A DNA stretch of 8,583 bases from Verrucomicrobiales bacterium (GCA_017853785.1 JAFMIX010000081.1:1-8583); one strand, 5' to 3'; numbered from the stretch's first letter, positions 1 through 5,644 are shown. Program-made: numbers and translations. The notes: generated from the letters alone by a model not told the origin.

Positions 1-13
1 CGGATTCGCCGGT

Positions 14-1555
14 TCAGGTGATGGGCTGGGGGTCGCGCCAGGCGTGGCCGCTCTGGGCGAGGAGGTCTTCGGCGGCGATCGGCCCCCACGTGCCGGCGGC
101 GTAGAATTCGTGGTTGGTCAAGGGCTTGCCTTCCCAGCCGGCGCGGATGGAATCCACGATGCTCCACGCGGTCTCGACTTCGTCGCGGCGGATGAAGAGG
201 GTGGCGTCGCCGGCCATGGCTTCGAGGAGGAGGCGTTCGTAGGCTTCGGGGGTGTAGGCGCCGAATTCGCTGTCGTAGCTGAAGTGCATGCGCACGGGGC
301 GGACGGCGAGGCTGGTGCCGGGGACTTTGCCGTTGAAGCGGAGGGAGATGCCTTCGTTGGGCTGGAGGCGGAGGGTGAGGGCGTTGGGGTCGAGTTTGTC
401 GCCGCATTGGGCGGCGAAGAGGACGTTGGGGGTGCGGCGGAATTGGATGCGGACTTCGCTGGCGCTGAGGGGGAGGTTCTTGCCGGTGCGGAGGTAGAAG
501 GGGACGCCGCTCCAGCGCCAGTTGTCGATGTAGAGTTTGGCGGCGACGTAGGTTTCGACGTTGGAGTCGGGTTTGACTTTGATTTCCTGGCGGTAGCCGG
601 GGCGGGGTTGGCCGGCGACGGTGCCGGCGAAGTATTGGCCGCGGACGACTTGCTTGGCGACGTCTTCGGGGGTGAGGGGGCGGATGGATTTGAGGAGTTT
701 CACTTTTTCGTCGCGCACGTCTTCGGCTTCGAGGGAGACGGGGGGTTCCATGGCGACGAGGGCGAGGACTTGGAGGATATGGTTCTGGAGCATGTCGCGG
801 ATGGCGCCGGCTTCCTCGTAGTAGCCGCCGCGGTCGCCGACGCCGAGTTTCTCGCTGACGGTGATCTGGACGTGGTCGATGGAGTCGCGGTTCCAGAGGC
901 GTTCGAAGATGGCGTTGGAGAAGCGGAACATGAGGATGTTCTGCACGGTTTCCTTGCCGAGGTAATGGTCAATGCGGAAGACCTGTTGTTCGGTAGCAAA
1001 GCGGGTGAGTTCGCTGTTGAGGGTGTGGGCGGAGGCGAGGTCGTGGCCGAAGGGTTTCTCGACGACGAGGCGTTGCCAGGCGGTGCCGTCCTGATGCAGG
1101 AGGCCGGCGCGGTGGACGTTTTCGGCGACGATGCCGAACTGGCTGGGGGAGATGGCGAGGTAGAAGAGGAGGTTCTCGCGCAATGGCCCGCTGCCGAAGG
1201 AGGTGAGGAGGGCTTCAAGCCGGGCGTAGGCGGCGGTGTCGGTGAGGTCGCCCATGCAATAGTGGAGGTTGGCGGAAAAGGCGGCCCAGACGGCTTCATC
1301 CACGGGCTTGGTGCGGGAGAATTGGTCGAGGCCGGCGCGGAGTTCCGCGCGCCAGGAGGCGTCGGTCTTCTCGCGGCGGGCGAAGCCGACGACGCGGAAG
1401 CTGGGGGGCATCTGCTTGTCCTTGAAGAGATGGTAGAGCGCGGGGATGAGTTTGCGGACGGTGAGGTCGCCGCTGGCGCCGAAGATGACAATGGTGCAGG
1501 GCGCGACGGCTTTGCGGCCCTCACCCAGGCGGAACGTCATGGTATGATCAGACAT
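14..1555 (-). CDS. zwf: Glucose-6-phosphate 1-dehydrogenase
   Basis: This enzyme oxidises glucose 6-phosphate to 6-phosphogluconolactone with NADP+ or NAD+. It is the cytosolic entry step of the oxidative pentose-phosphate (or Entner-Doudoroff) route. The 513-residue product has the usual family length and is complete. Visible motifs are the Rossmann nucleotide-binding loop GASGDL (26-31), VEKPFG (165-170), and the family signature RIDHYLGKE (194-202) with the substrate-binding His197. In the C-terminal domain, QNH contains the expected catalytic base His259. The ATG at 1555 has no clear Shine-Dalgarno site upstream. It leaves about 20 residues before the first beta strand, which is normal. 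The gene stands alone here: no 6-phosphogluconolactonase or gnd is visible, and its downstream side lies outside the window. The assignment is secure. Confidence 0.97.
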   Translation of the reverse strand: MSDHTMTFRLGEGRKAVAPCTIVIFGASGDLTVRKLIPALYHLFKDKQMPPSFRVVGFARREKTDASWRAELRAGLDQFSRTKPVDEAVWAAFSANLHYCMGDLTDTAAYARLEALLTSFGSGPLRENLLFYLAISPSQFGIVAENVHRAGLLHQDGTAWQRLVVEKPFGHDLASAHTLNSELTRFATEQQVFRIDHYLGKETVQNILMFRFSNAIFERLWNRDSIDHVQITVSEKLGVGDRGGYYEEAGAIRDMLQNHILQVLALVAMEPPVSLEAEDVRDEKVKLLKSIRPLTPEDVAKQVVRGQYFAGTVAGQPRPGYRQEIKVKPDSNVETYVAAKLYIDNWRWSGVPFYLRTGKNLPLSASEVRIQFRRTPNVLFAAQCGDKLDPNALTLRLQPNEGISLRFNGKVPGTSLAVRPVRMHFSYDSEFGAYTPEAYERLLLEAMAGDATLFIRRDEVETAWSIVDSIRAGWEGKPLTNHEFYAAGTWGPIAAEDLLAQSGHAWRDPQPIT

Positions 1556-1636
1556 GGGCAGACGATGGCGCAGGGCGCGGCAGGTTTCAACCCTTCTTGT
1601 GGGTGCGCCGCGCGGCAGATTCTTTCACTTCCAAAT

Positions 1637-1867
1637 TTATGGGGCTTGCAAATTTTTGGATTGAGGGCGTTGATCGCCGGTGCTGGACACGAATCTATAT
1701 TGTTGCTGAATAGTCACAAAAATGTCGCCGCGTTGAAGACTGGAATCACAATAGCGACCGCCGATTTGGAACTGAGGATATTCATTTGTTGATGGTGTGT
1801 TTACTGGCGAACCGAATCTGAAAATCTGGCCGGTCATTTTTGCCTGACATCTGAGCAGAGGACACAC
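1637..1867 (-). CDS. Doubtful 76-aa hypothetical protein or gene fragment
   Basis: This is an open frame of 76 codons in the AT-richer spacer upstream of zwf. A short central pattern, IGGRYCDSSLQRGDIFV, has an (I)xGR...S.L..GD.(F/V) spacing. That loosely recalls the beta-barrel turn of EF-Tu domain-2-like folds. This is only a pattern impression, and no family can be named. There is no obvious ribosome binding site, and an internal Met11 (1837) is an alternative start. Its 5' end overlaps the TetR-like remnant on the other strand by 20 bases. Either this is a small real gene, a fragment of one, or a chance ORF. Confidence 0.25.
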   Translation of the reverse strand: MCPLLRCQAKMTGQIFRFGSPVNTPSTNEYPQFQIGGRYCDSSLQRGDIFVTIQQQYRFVSSTGDQRPQSKNLQAP

Positions 1868-1988
1868 TCTGGCTGATCTAAGTGTTGGTGGGGCGCTCTA
1901 TTTACGACTTGTTTCTGGTCAAGAAGCGTTTCCGCCTCAGGTGACGGCGGTGGTGCAGAAGGCTCAAGCGAGCGTTCTGCTTGCTTGA
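1848..1988 (+). pseudogene. C-terminal remnant of a TetR/AcrR-type regulator
   Basis: The plus-strand frame from 1848 to the TGA at 1986-1988 reads through LADLSVGGALYLRLVSGQ (from 1869) and ends in VVQKAQASVLLA. This resembles the last helices of TetR-family ligand-binding domains, where a 'xxLADLxxGxLYxRLLVSG' helix precedes a final hydrophobic helix. The frame is closed upstream by TGA at 1845-1847. No helix-turn-helix domain is present, so only about 45 residues of an expected 190 or so survive. The fragment converges on the Spy-like gene, ending 7 bases from that gene's stop codon. The family call rests on remembered pattern only. A chance ORF remains possible. Confidence 0.42.
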
Positions 1989-1995
1989 AGGCGCG

Positions 1996-2502
1996 TCAAG
2001 GATTAGCCGGAGCGGGTTCGGGCGCACGCTGCTGTTGCGTGCTGAAGCCGGGCGGCTTGCCGGGCTTGGGCTTCATGAGTTCATCGAAGCGCTCAAGTTG
2101 TTCGGGGGTGAAAACCTCACGCATTTTCTCGCGGGAGGTTTTCATCTCCTCGCGCAGTTCGGGGGAGATTTTGTCCCAGATGGCCTTGGACCTTTTCTGG
2201 CTTTCCTCCAGAATGGTCATAAGCGCCAGATGTTGCTGGGGTGTGAGTTTGAGTTCGCGGTCGAGCCGTTCCATGAAATCCCTGCCTTGGTTTTTGCCCG
2301 GGGGCCGGGAAACATACGGCAAGGTCAGCCGGGAAGGTTCGGAGTTGGTGCCGGCGGGCACGGGTTTGGCGGGGGCGTTGCGGAAGGGAAAGCGGTGGCT
2401 CCGGTCAATGCTGCGGTGGCCGATGCTGTTCACGGTCGCGCCGGTGAAGATGCCGGCGGTGAAAATAGCCAGAGTGGAAAGGATGACCTTCCAGAAGTTC
2501 AC
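1996..2502 (-). CDS. Membrane-anchored Spy/CpxP-like (LTxxQ) periplasmic protein
   Basis: This 168-residue protein is probably exported or anchored. An N-terminal hydrophobic segment (about 5-24) is followed by a Pro/Arg-rich linker (about 28-72) and a charged, all-helical C-terminal part. That part carries two LTxxQ-type repeats, LTPQQ (86-90) and FTPEQ (131-135), separated by a long amphipathic stretch. This is the signature arrangement of Spy/CpxP and related periplasmic metal or stress sensors. The GTG start (2502-2500) overlaps the TAG stop of the preceding gene by one base (TAGTG), which indicates translational coupling. It is the last gene of the sigma-factor operon. By analogy with CnrX it could sense an envelope signal and control the adjacent membrane protein. 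The CnrX-style His/Met metal ligands are not evident; His28, His36 and His91 are the only histidines I see. The domain type is fairly sure, the role is inferred. Confidence 0.72.
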   Translation of the reverse strand: MNFWKVILSTLAIFTAGIFTGATVNSIGHRSIDRSHRFPFRNAPAKPVPAGTNSEPSRLTLPYVSRPPGKNQGRDFMERLDRELKLTPQQHLALMTILEESQKRSKAIWDKISPELREEMKTSREKMREVFTPEQLERFDELMKPKPGKPPGFSTQQQRAPEPAPANP

Positions 2503-2861
2503 TAGAGCTCCTCGATCTGCTCGGTGGGTTCGAGTGGTTCGGTCTGGTCAGCCAGGTCTACGGCGGCCAGGAGGGTGTCTTGCAAATCCTGGGAGAGTTC
2601 GGAGCCGGTGGCGGGGTTGCCAGCGGGGGTTTCTGAGGTGAGATAAAACGCGCTCGCGCCGATGAGCAGCATGACGGCGGCATAGGAAAAGGCGGCCCGG
2701 CTCAGGGCTTGACCCCATAGGGTGAGGAGATCAGGCACGGGGCAGGTGGCGAGGTGCGCCATGATGCGCTTCTCGAAAGCGTAGGGGACGCGGTCGCTGG
2801 GCGGCTGGTGCCGGGCGGCGGCGATCAGTTTCTGGTTGAGTTGGTTCAAATTCATCTTCAC
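2502..2861 (-). CDS. Small single-span membrane protein, probable anti-sigma factor
   Basis: I do not recognise a named family. The protein has 119 residues. A polar N-terminal part (1-54), containing two predicted helices (LNQLNQKLIAAAR and VPYAFEKRIMAHL), would be cytoplasmic. One hydrophobic segment (about 55-74) follows, and then an acidic tail (about 76-119) rich in Asp/Glu that would lie outside the membrane. There is no HxxxCxxC zinc anti-sigma motif; the only cysteine is Cys40. Its position, 34 bases after the ECF sigma gene and overlapping the next gene by one base, is the classic place for an anti-sigma factor. The tripartite topology fits that role. The start is GTG at 2861 or the ATG two codons later at 2855; neither has a clear Shine-Dalgarno site. 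The function is inferred from context and topology. Confidence 0.62.
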   Translation of the reverse strand: MKMNLNQLNQKLIAAARHQPPSDRVPYAFEKRIMAHLATCPVPDLLTLWGQALSRAAFSYAAVMLLIGASAFYLTSETPAGNPATGSELSQDLQDTLLAAVDLADQTEPLEPTEQIEEL

Positions 2862-2895
2862 GGCAATAGGTTGGACGCCTTCCGGCGGAGCGGGG

Positions 2896-3471
2896 TTACA
2901 GATACTTATCTTTGGTGATTTTGGCGAGTTGTTTGCGCATTTCGGCGCGGGCGCGGAAGGCGCGAACTTTCACCAGTGGAATGGACCAGCCGGTGATTTG
3001 GGCGATTTCCTTGACGGAACGGTCTTCGATTTCGAGCAGGGTGATGATGAGGCGATTGGCGGGGGAAAGTTTTTCCAGGATGCGGTCGATGAGTAGTTTG
3101 GCTCCGGCGGCGTCTTCGGTGGCGCTGGAGGGGGCGGTGACGAAGCGGTCCAGCCATTCGGTCTCGGGGGCGGTGAGTTCGGTGAAGGCGGTCTCGCGGT
3201 TGCGCTGGTGGCCGCGCAGAAAATCGTAACAGGTGCGGACGGCGAGGCGCATGAGCCAGTGTTCAAAAGGGGCTTCGCCGCGGAAGCTGGAGAGTTTCTG
3301 GTAGGATTTGAGCCAGACTTCTTGAACGATGTCTTCGACTTCACTTTCGCGGCGGGCGTAGCGCCGGGCAGTGGCAAAGACGCGGGGGGAATACTTGGTG
3401 ATGAGCGGCTCGAAGCTGGCGGCGTCGCCCTTGAGGACGGCGGCGATGCGTTCAGCGTCGGAAGGTGCCAT
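2896..3471 (-). CDS. ECF-type RNA polymerase sigma factor (sigma-70 family)
   Basis: This 191-residue protein has the two-domain plan of extracytoplasmic-function sigma factors, which direct RNA polymerase to stress promoters. Region 2 spans about 23-86 and includes the core-binding DIVQEVWLK (47-55), FRGEAPFEHWLMRLA and RTCYDFLR. After a variable linker (about 90-123), region 4 spans about 124-182 with KLSPANRLIITLLEIED and the helix-turn-helix SVKEIAQITGWSIPLVKVRAF. No extra C-terminal domain is present. I start at the ATG (3471). An in-frame GTG three codons upstream (3480) is possible, but it lies only 4 bases from a 13-bp hairpin. The gene is first of a tight trio with the membrane protein and the Spy-like protein, which suggests release of the sigma factor by an envelope signal. 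The subgroup cannot be assigned by eye. Confidence 0.93.
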   Translation of the reverse strand: MAPSDAERIAAVLKGDAASFEPLITKYSPRVFATARRYARRESEVEDIVQEVWLKSYQKLSSFRGEAPFEHWLMRLAVRTCYDFLRGHQRNRETAFTELTAPETEWLDRFVTAPSSATEDAAGAKLLIDRILEKLSPANRLIITLLEIEDRSVKEIAQITGWSIPLVKVRAFRARAEMRKQLAKITKDKYL

Positions 3472-3484
3472 GGGAGTCACGAGG

Positions 3485-3518
3485 CGGCAGCCCTGAATAT
3501 TTCAGGGCTGCCGTTTTT
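3485..3518 (+). terminator. Perfect 13-bp hairpin with T-tract on the plus strand
   Basis: CGGCAGCCCTGAA (3485-3497) and TTCAGGGCTGCCG (3501-3513) are exact reverse complements around a 3-base TAT loop. TTTTT follows at 3514-3518. In plus orientation this is a textbook intrinsic terminator, yet no plus-strand gene leads into it. On the minus strand the stem begins inside the last three codons of the exported-protein gene, includes its TGA stop, and ends 4 bases before the GTG (13 before the ATG) of the sigma gene. There is no U-tract on that side. It could stop antisense transcripts, stabilise an mRNA end, or mask translation initiation of the sigma gene. Confidence 0.75.
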
Positions 3519-3927
3519 CCGCGACTGGCGGCGGGGTGTTGGTAACTGCCGAGGTGTTGGTGGACGTCAGGTCGCCGGGGGGAAGCGCTTCGAGTTGGCG
3601 GAGTTGGCGTTGCTCAGAGGTGGTGAGCTGGCCGGCCAGTTTTTTTGCGCGCAATTCATCCAGCTTGGCGCGGAGGTGGGCGCGGCGCGCGGCGGCGGGG
3701 AGGTGGCGGGTGTTTTCCGGGGGTGTGGCGATGGCGGTGCGGTTGGTGCCACCGCGTTCGGCGCGCCAGGCTTCGATGCGGGCGCGGCGTTCGGCGGCGA
3801 GGGTGTAGTTGGTGCCGTTGGCGGGGGGTAGCGGCGGCAGGATGTTCGTGCTGGCGAGGAGCGGCAGGCATCCGGCCGCGAGCAGGCAGGCGGCGATGTG
3901 GCGGAGGGGAATCAGTTGGTGGCTCAT
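3502..3927 (-). CDS. Small exported Arg/Ala-rich hypothetical protein
   Basis: No family is recognised. The 141-residue product, taken from the ATG at 3927, begins with a short basic n-region and a hydrophobic core (about 10-25). This could be a signal peptide cleaved after LLAS, or a lipoprotein signal with Cys20 in LLAAGC, although the -3 residue Ala is not the usual Leu/Val. The mature part has a Pro/Asn/Thr-rich start, a basic Arg/Ala region, and a helical charged segment (about 78-115) containing LRAKLDELRAKKLAG and SEQRQLRQLEAL. It ends in a Thr/Asn/Pro-rich tail. The frame extends upstream to 4005, but the extra residues have no signal-like character, so the internal ATG is preferred. 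It lies 46 bases after the H-box gene and shares its stop region with the hairpin before the sigma gene, so co-transcription with the sigma operon is plausible. Confidence 0.6.
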   Translation of the reverse strand: MSHQLIPLRHIAACLLAAGCLPLLASTNILPPLPPANGTNYTLAAERRARIEAWRAERGGTNRTAIATPPENTRHLPAAARRAHLRAKLDELRAKKLAGQLTTSEQRQLRQLEALPPGDLTSTNTSAVTNTPPPVAEKRQP

Positions 3928-3973
3928 AAGAGGGGAGAGGTGGCGCAGCGGGCGGCAATCTCCGGCGCGCGTG

Positions 3974-4228
3974 TCACGGCCGGGTGATGCCGAACAATTG
4001 CTCAAATTCTTTGGAGAATTGGGTCATTTTGTCGGTGATTTTCGGGGGTTGATCCAGCAGGGTGGACATCATTTGCTCCGCAGTATCGGGCTTGTAGCGC
4101 ACCAATTCGGCAGAGGCCATGATCAACAGCAGGGTGTTGTTGATGTCATGGCGCAGCGTCGAGAGTTTGGTGTTCAAATCCGCAATCTGTTCGGCGGTCA
4201 GAGTGACGGGTTGCTGGGGCAAAACCAT
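3974..4228 (-). CDS. Stand-alone histidine-kinase-like H-box (DHp) protein
   Basis: This is a short protein of 84 residues from the ATG at 4228. It carries LRHDINNTLLLIMASAELV (25-43), which matches the HDxNN form of the phospho-acceptor H-box of sensor histidine kinases (His27, Asp28, Asn30, Asn31). A second amphipathic helix (about 48-80, KPDTAEQMMSTLLDQPPKI and on to EFEQLFG) would complete a two-helix hairpin able to dimerise into a four-helix bundle. There is no ATP-binding domain (no N, G1 or G2 box) and no sensor or receiver domain. A longer reading from TTG at 4309 adds 27 low-complexity residues. That start has an AGGA about 6 bases upstream, so it cannot be excluded. It is the first of the minus-strand genes leading to the sigma operon. 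It may be a phosphotransfer or kinase-binding protein; this is inferred from the motif alone. Confidence 0.6.
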   Translation of the reverse strand: MVLPQQPVTLTAEQIADLNTKLSTLRHDINNTLLLIMASAELVRYKPDTAEQMMSTLLDQPPKITDKMTQFSKEFEQLFGITRP

Positions 4229-4331
4229 GCCAGACGATGCGCCAATCGCGCCGGCGGTGCAAGCAGGTTTGCGGGGGCGGGGCGATGCGGTTGGAGTGGA
4301 ATTTGACAACCCATCCTGCGGGTTTTGCCGA

Positions 4332-4360
4332 TTGACACCGGCGGTGGGCGAAAATACCCT
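4332..4360 (+). promoter_or_regulatory. Candidate sigma-70 promoter of rpsU
   Basis: A consensus -35 box TTGACA (4332-4337) is followed after exactly 17 bases by TACCCT (4355-4360), which keeps the three most conserved -10 positions (T, A and final T). Transcription would start near 4367, giving a leader of about 68 bases before the TTG start of rpsU. A second TTGACA (4303-4308) overlaps the alternative TTG start of the divergent H-box gene and has no good -10 partner. Confidence 0.6.
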
Positions 4361-4380
4361 GATTACTCGACTCTATTGAA

Positions 4381-4403
4381 CCAGTCGGGCTTGGTCCGGC
4401 TGG
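4381..4403 (+). promoter_or_regulatory. Hairpin in the rpsU leader
   Basis: CCAGTCGG (4381-4388) pairs with CCGGCTGG (4396-4403) around a 7-base loop. This gives 8 pairs, one of them G-U. It lies between the proposed transcription start and the ribosome binding site. Ribosomal-protein leaders often carry autoregulatory structures, but no known leader family is recognised here, and a chance stem is possible. Confidence 0.4.
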
Positions 4404-4417
4404 ATTCCGAGTCGCCG

Positions 4418-4423
4418 AGAGGA
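4418..4423 (+). promoter_or_regulatory. Ribosome binding site of rpsU
   Basis: AGAGGA lies 11 bases before TTG at 4435-4437. It is the clearest Shine-Dalgarno-like site in the window. Together with the family N-terminus (T-E-I-K-L-K) it supports the unusual TTG start. Confidence 0.6.
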
Positions 4424-4434
4424 AGTGACTTAAT

Positions 4435-4632
4435 TTGACAGAAATCAAACTGAAAAAAGGCGAGCCTGTGGAAAAAGCCCTGCGCCGCCTCAAGAAGAAG
4501 ATTGACCGCGAAGGAACGCTCAAGACTGTGCGCGCCAAGCGGACTTTCGAAAAGCCCAGCGAACGCAAACGCCGCAAGATGAAAGTGGCGCGTTTCTCGG
4601 CGATGTTGAGCGCCCGTTACGCGGATCTGTAA
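4435..4632 (+). CDS. rpsU: Small ribosomal subunit protein bS21
   Basis: bS21 binds the platform of the 30S subunit near the 3' end of 16S rRNA and helps mRNA initiation. The 65-residue product shows the family core: a short N-terminal strand (EIKLKKGEPVEKALRRLKKK), DREG, then FEKPSERKRRK (about 38-48). The very basic composition and the length are normal for the family. The C-terminus (FSAMLSARYADL) is less basic than in the proteobacterial form, which is common outside that group. The start is TTG with an AGAGGA site upstream; no in-frame ATG precedes the conserved part. The gene has its own candidate promoter and ends with an intrinsic terminator, so it is likely transcribed alone. It is divergent from the H-box gene. 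Confidence 0.96.
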   Translation: MTEIKLKKGEPVEKALRRLKKKIDREGTLKTVRAKRTFEKPSERKRRKMKVARFSAMLSARYADL

Positions 4633-4648
4633 TCATCTGAACCATCCT

Positions 4649-4687
4649 GCCGGGCGCGGTGAACGGTTCGCTGCGCCCGGCTTTTTT
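4649..4687 (+). terminator. Intrinsic terminator of rpsU
   Basis: GCCGGGCGC (4649-4657) pairs perfectly with GCGCCCGGC (4673-4681) around a 15-base loop, and six T follow (4682-4687). It begins 16 bases after the rpsU stop. The last T is directly followed by the ATG of the next gene (4688), which is an unusually tight arrangement. Confidence 0.88.
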
Positions 4688-5602
4688 ATGTATTCACTCT
4701 CCACCTGTTGGAATTCCCACCGCCACACGGACGGCCGGGAAATGCTGCGCGAGATCCGCGACCTCGGTTTTGAATACGCCGAGCTGAGCCACGGCACGCG
4801 TATCAGCCTGCTCCCCGGCATCATGGACGCCTACGACGCCGGCGAGATGAAATTTTCCAGCCTGCACAACTTCTGTCCGCTGCCGATGGGAGTCAATTTT
4901 TCCGCGCCGAACCTCTACAAGTTCACCGCCGAAAGTGACCGTGAGCGCGAACTCGCCCTGCGCTACACCTTCAAGACCATCGAGTTCGCCGCCCGCGTCA
5001 AAGCCCCCGTCCTCGTCCTCCACCTCGGCAGCATCGAGATGCGGGAATACACGGACAAGCTCCTCGAGATGCTCGAGCGCGACGAGGGCGAATCTCCCAA
5101 ATACGAAAACCTCTGCGACGAACTCATTGAAAAACGCGAGCGCCGCAAGGTCAAGGCCATCGCCCGCCTCTACGACTCGCTCCGCCAAATCCTGCCGGAG
5201 GCCGAGCAGCGCGGCCTCAAGCTCGGTTGCGAAAACCGCGAGGCCCTCGAGGAATTGCCGCTCGAGCCCGATTTTCCGGCCCTGTTCCGCGACCTGCCCA
5301 GCCCGGCACTCGCCTATTGGCACGACACGGGCCATGCGCAGATCAAGGACAACCTTGGCTTCATCGAACACGCCGCGCATCTCGAATCCATGCGCGACAA
5401 GCTATTTGGCTTCCACATCCACGACGTGCAATTCCCCGGCCGCGACCATTGCGCACCCGGCTCGGGCATGATCGACTTCGCCGCGCTCAAACCCTTCGTG
5501 AAGCCCGAGCACGTGAAGGTATTTGAATTCAACCCGCACATGACCGTCGCGGACCTCAAGGCTGGTGTCGCCCACATCAAAAAACTCTGGGGCGAAGATT
5601 GA
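4688..5602 (+). CDS. Sugar-phosphate isomerase/epimerase-like TIM-barrel protein
   Basis: This 304-residue protein is of the xylose-isomerase-like (AP endonuclease 2) TIM-barrel superfamily. The members usually isomerise or epimerise sugars, inositol derivatives or hydroxypyruvate using a divalent metal; the substrate here is unknown. The N-terminal strand YSLSTCWNSH is followed by a helix and LGFEYAELSHG. VLVLHLGS (108-115) is the expected barrel strand with His112. Candidate metal or acid/base residues are Glu182 in GCENRE, His212-Asp213 and His216 in WHDTGH, His243/His245 in FHIHD, and Glu280 in VFEF near the end. An insertion rich in charged residues (about 117-155) follows strand 4. No in-frame start exists between the rpsU stop and 4688, so the ATG abutting the terminator T-tract is the start. 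There is no room for a normal ribosome binding site outside the hairpin. A promoter inside rpsU or leaderless expression is possible. Confidence 0.85.
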   Translation: MYSLSTCWNSHRHTDGREMLREIRDLGFEYAELSHGTRISLLPGIMDAYDAGEMKFSSLHNFCPLPMGVNFSAPNLYKFTAESDRERELALRYTFKTIEFAARVKAPVLVLHLGSIEMREYTDKLLEMLERDEGESPKYENLCDELIEKRERRKVKAIARLYDSLRQILPEAEQRGLKLGCENREALEELPLEPDFPALFRDLPSPALAYWHDTGHAQIKDNLGFIEHAAHLESMRDKLFGFHIHDVQFPGRDHCAPGSGMIDFAALKPFVKPEHVKVFEFNPHMTVADLKAGVAHIKKLWGED

Positions 5603-5644
5603 GCGGCGGATGAAACCAGGATGGAAAACTGATTCTGCTTCCCA

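Larger units (their letters stand above)
1556..1995. other. Gene-poor, AT-richer spacer with decayed coding remnants
   Basis: This 440-base gap lies between zwf and the Spy-like gene. Roughly 1620-1860 is visibly richer in A and T than the flanking genes. It contains no intact recognisable gene. What can be seen is a plus-strand fragment like the end of a TetR regulator (1848-1988) and a weak minus-strand ORF (1637-1867). The zwf promoter should lie within the first 150 bases on the minus strand, but I could not find a convincing -35/-10 pair. I see nothing else in 1556-1636. Confidence 0.6.

Noticed and set aside
44..1792. 582-codon plus-strand open frame
   Set aside because: It lies almost wholly antisense to zwf, is full of Gly/Ala/Glu/Val repeats typical of the shadow of a high-GC gene, and shows no domain.
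3536..3929. Several plus-strand frames across the exported-protein gene
   Set aside because: Their composition is dominated by Gly/Arg/Ser runs from the shadow of a GC-rich gene. The minus-strand frame has a signal peptide and helical segment and is preferred.
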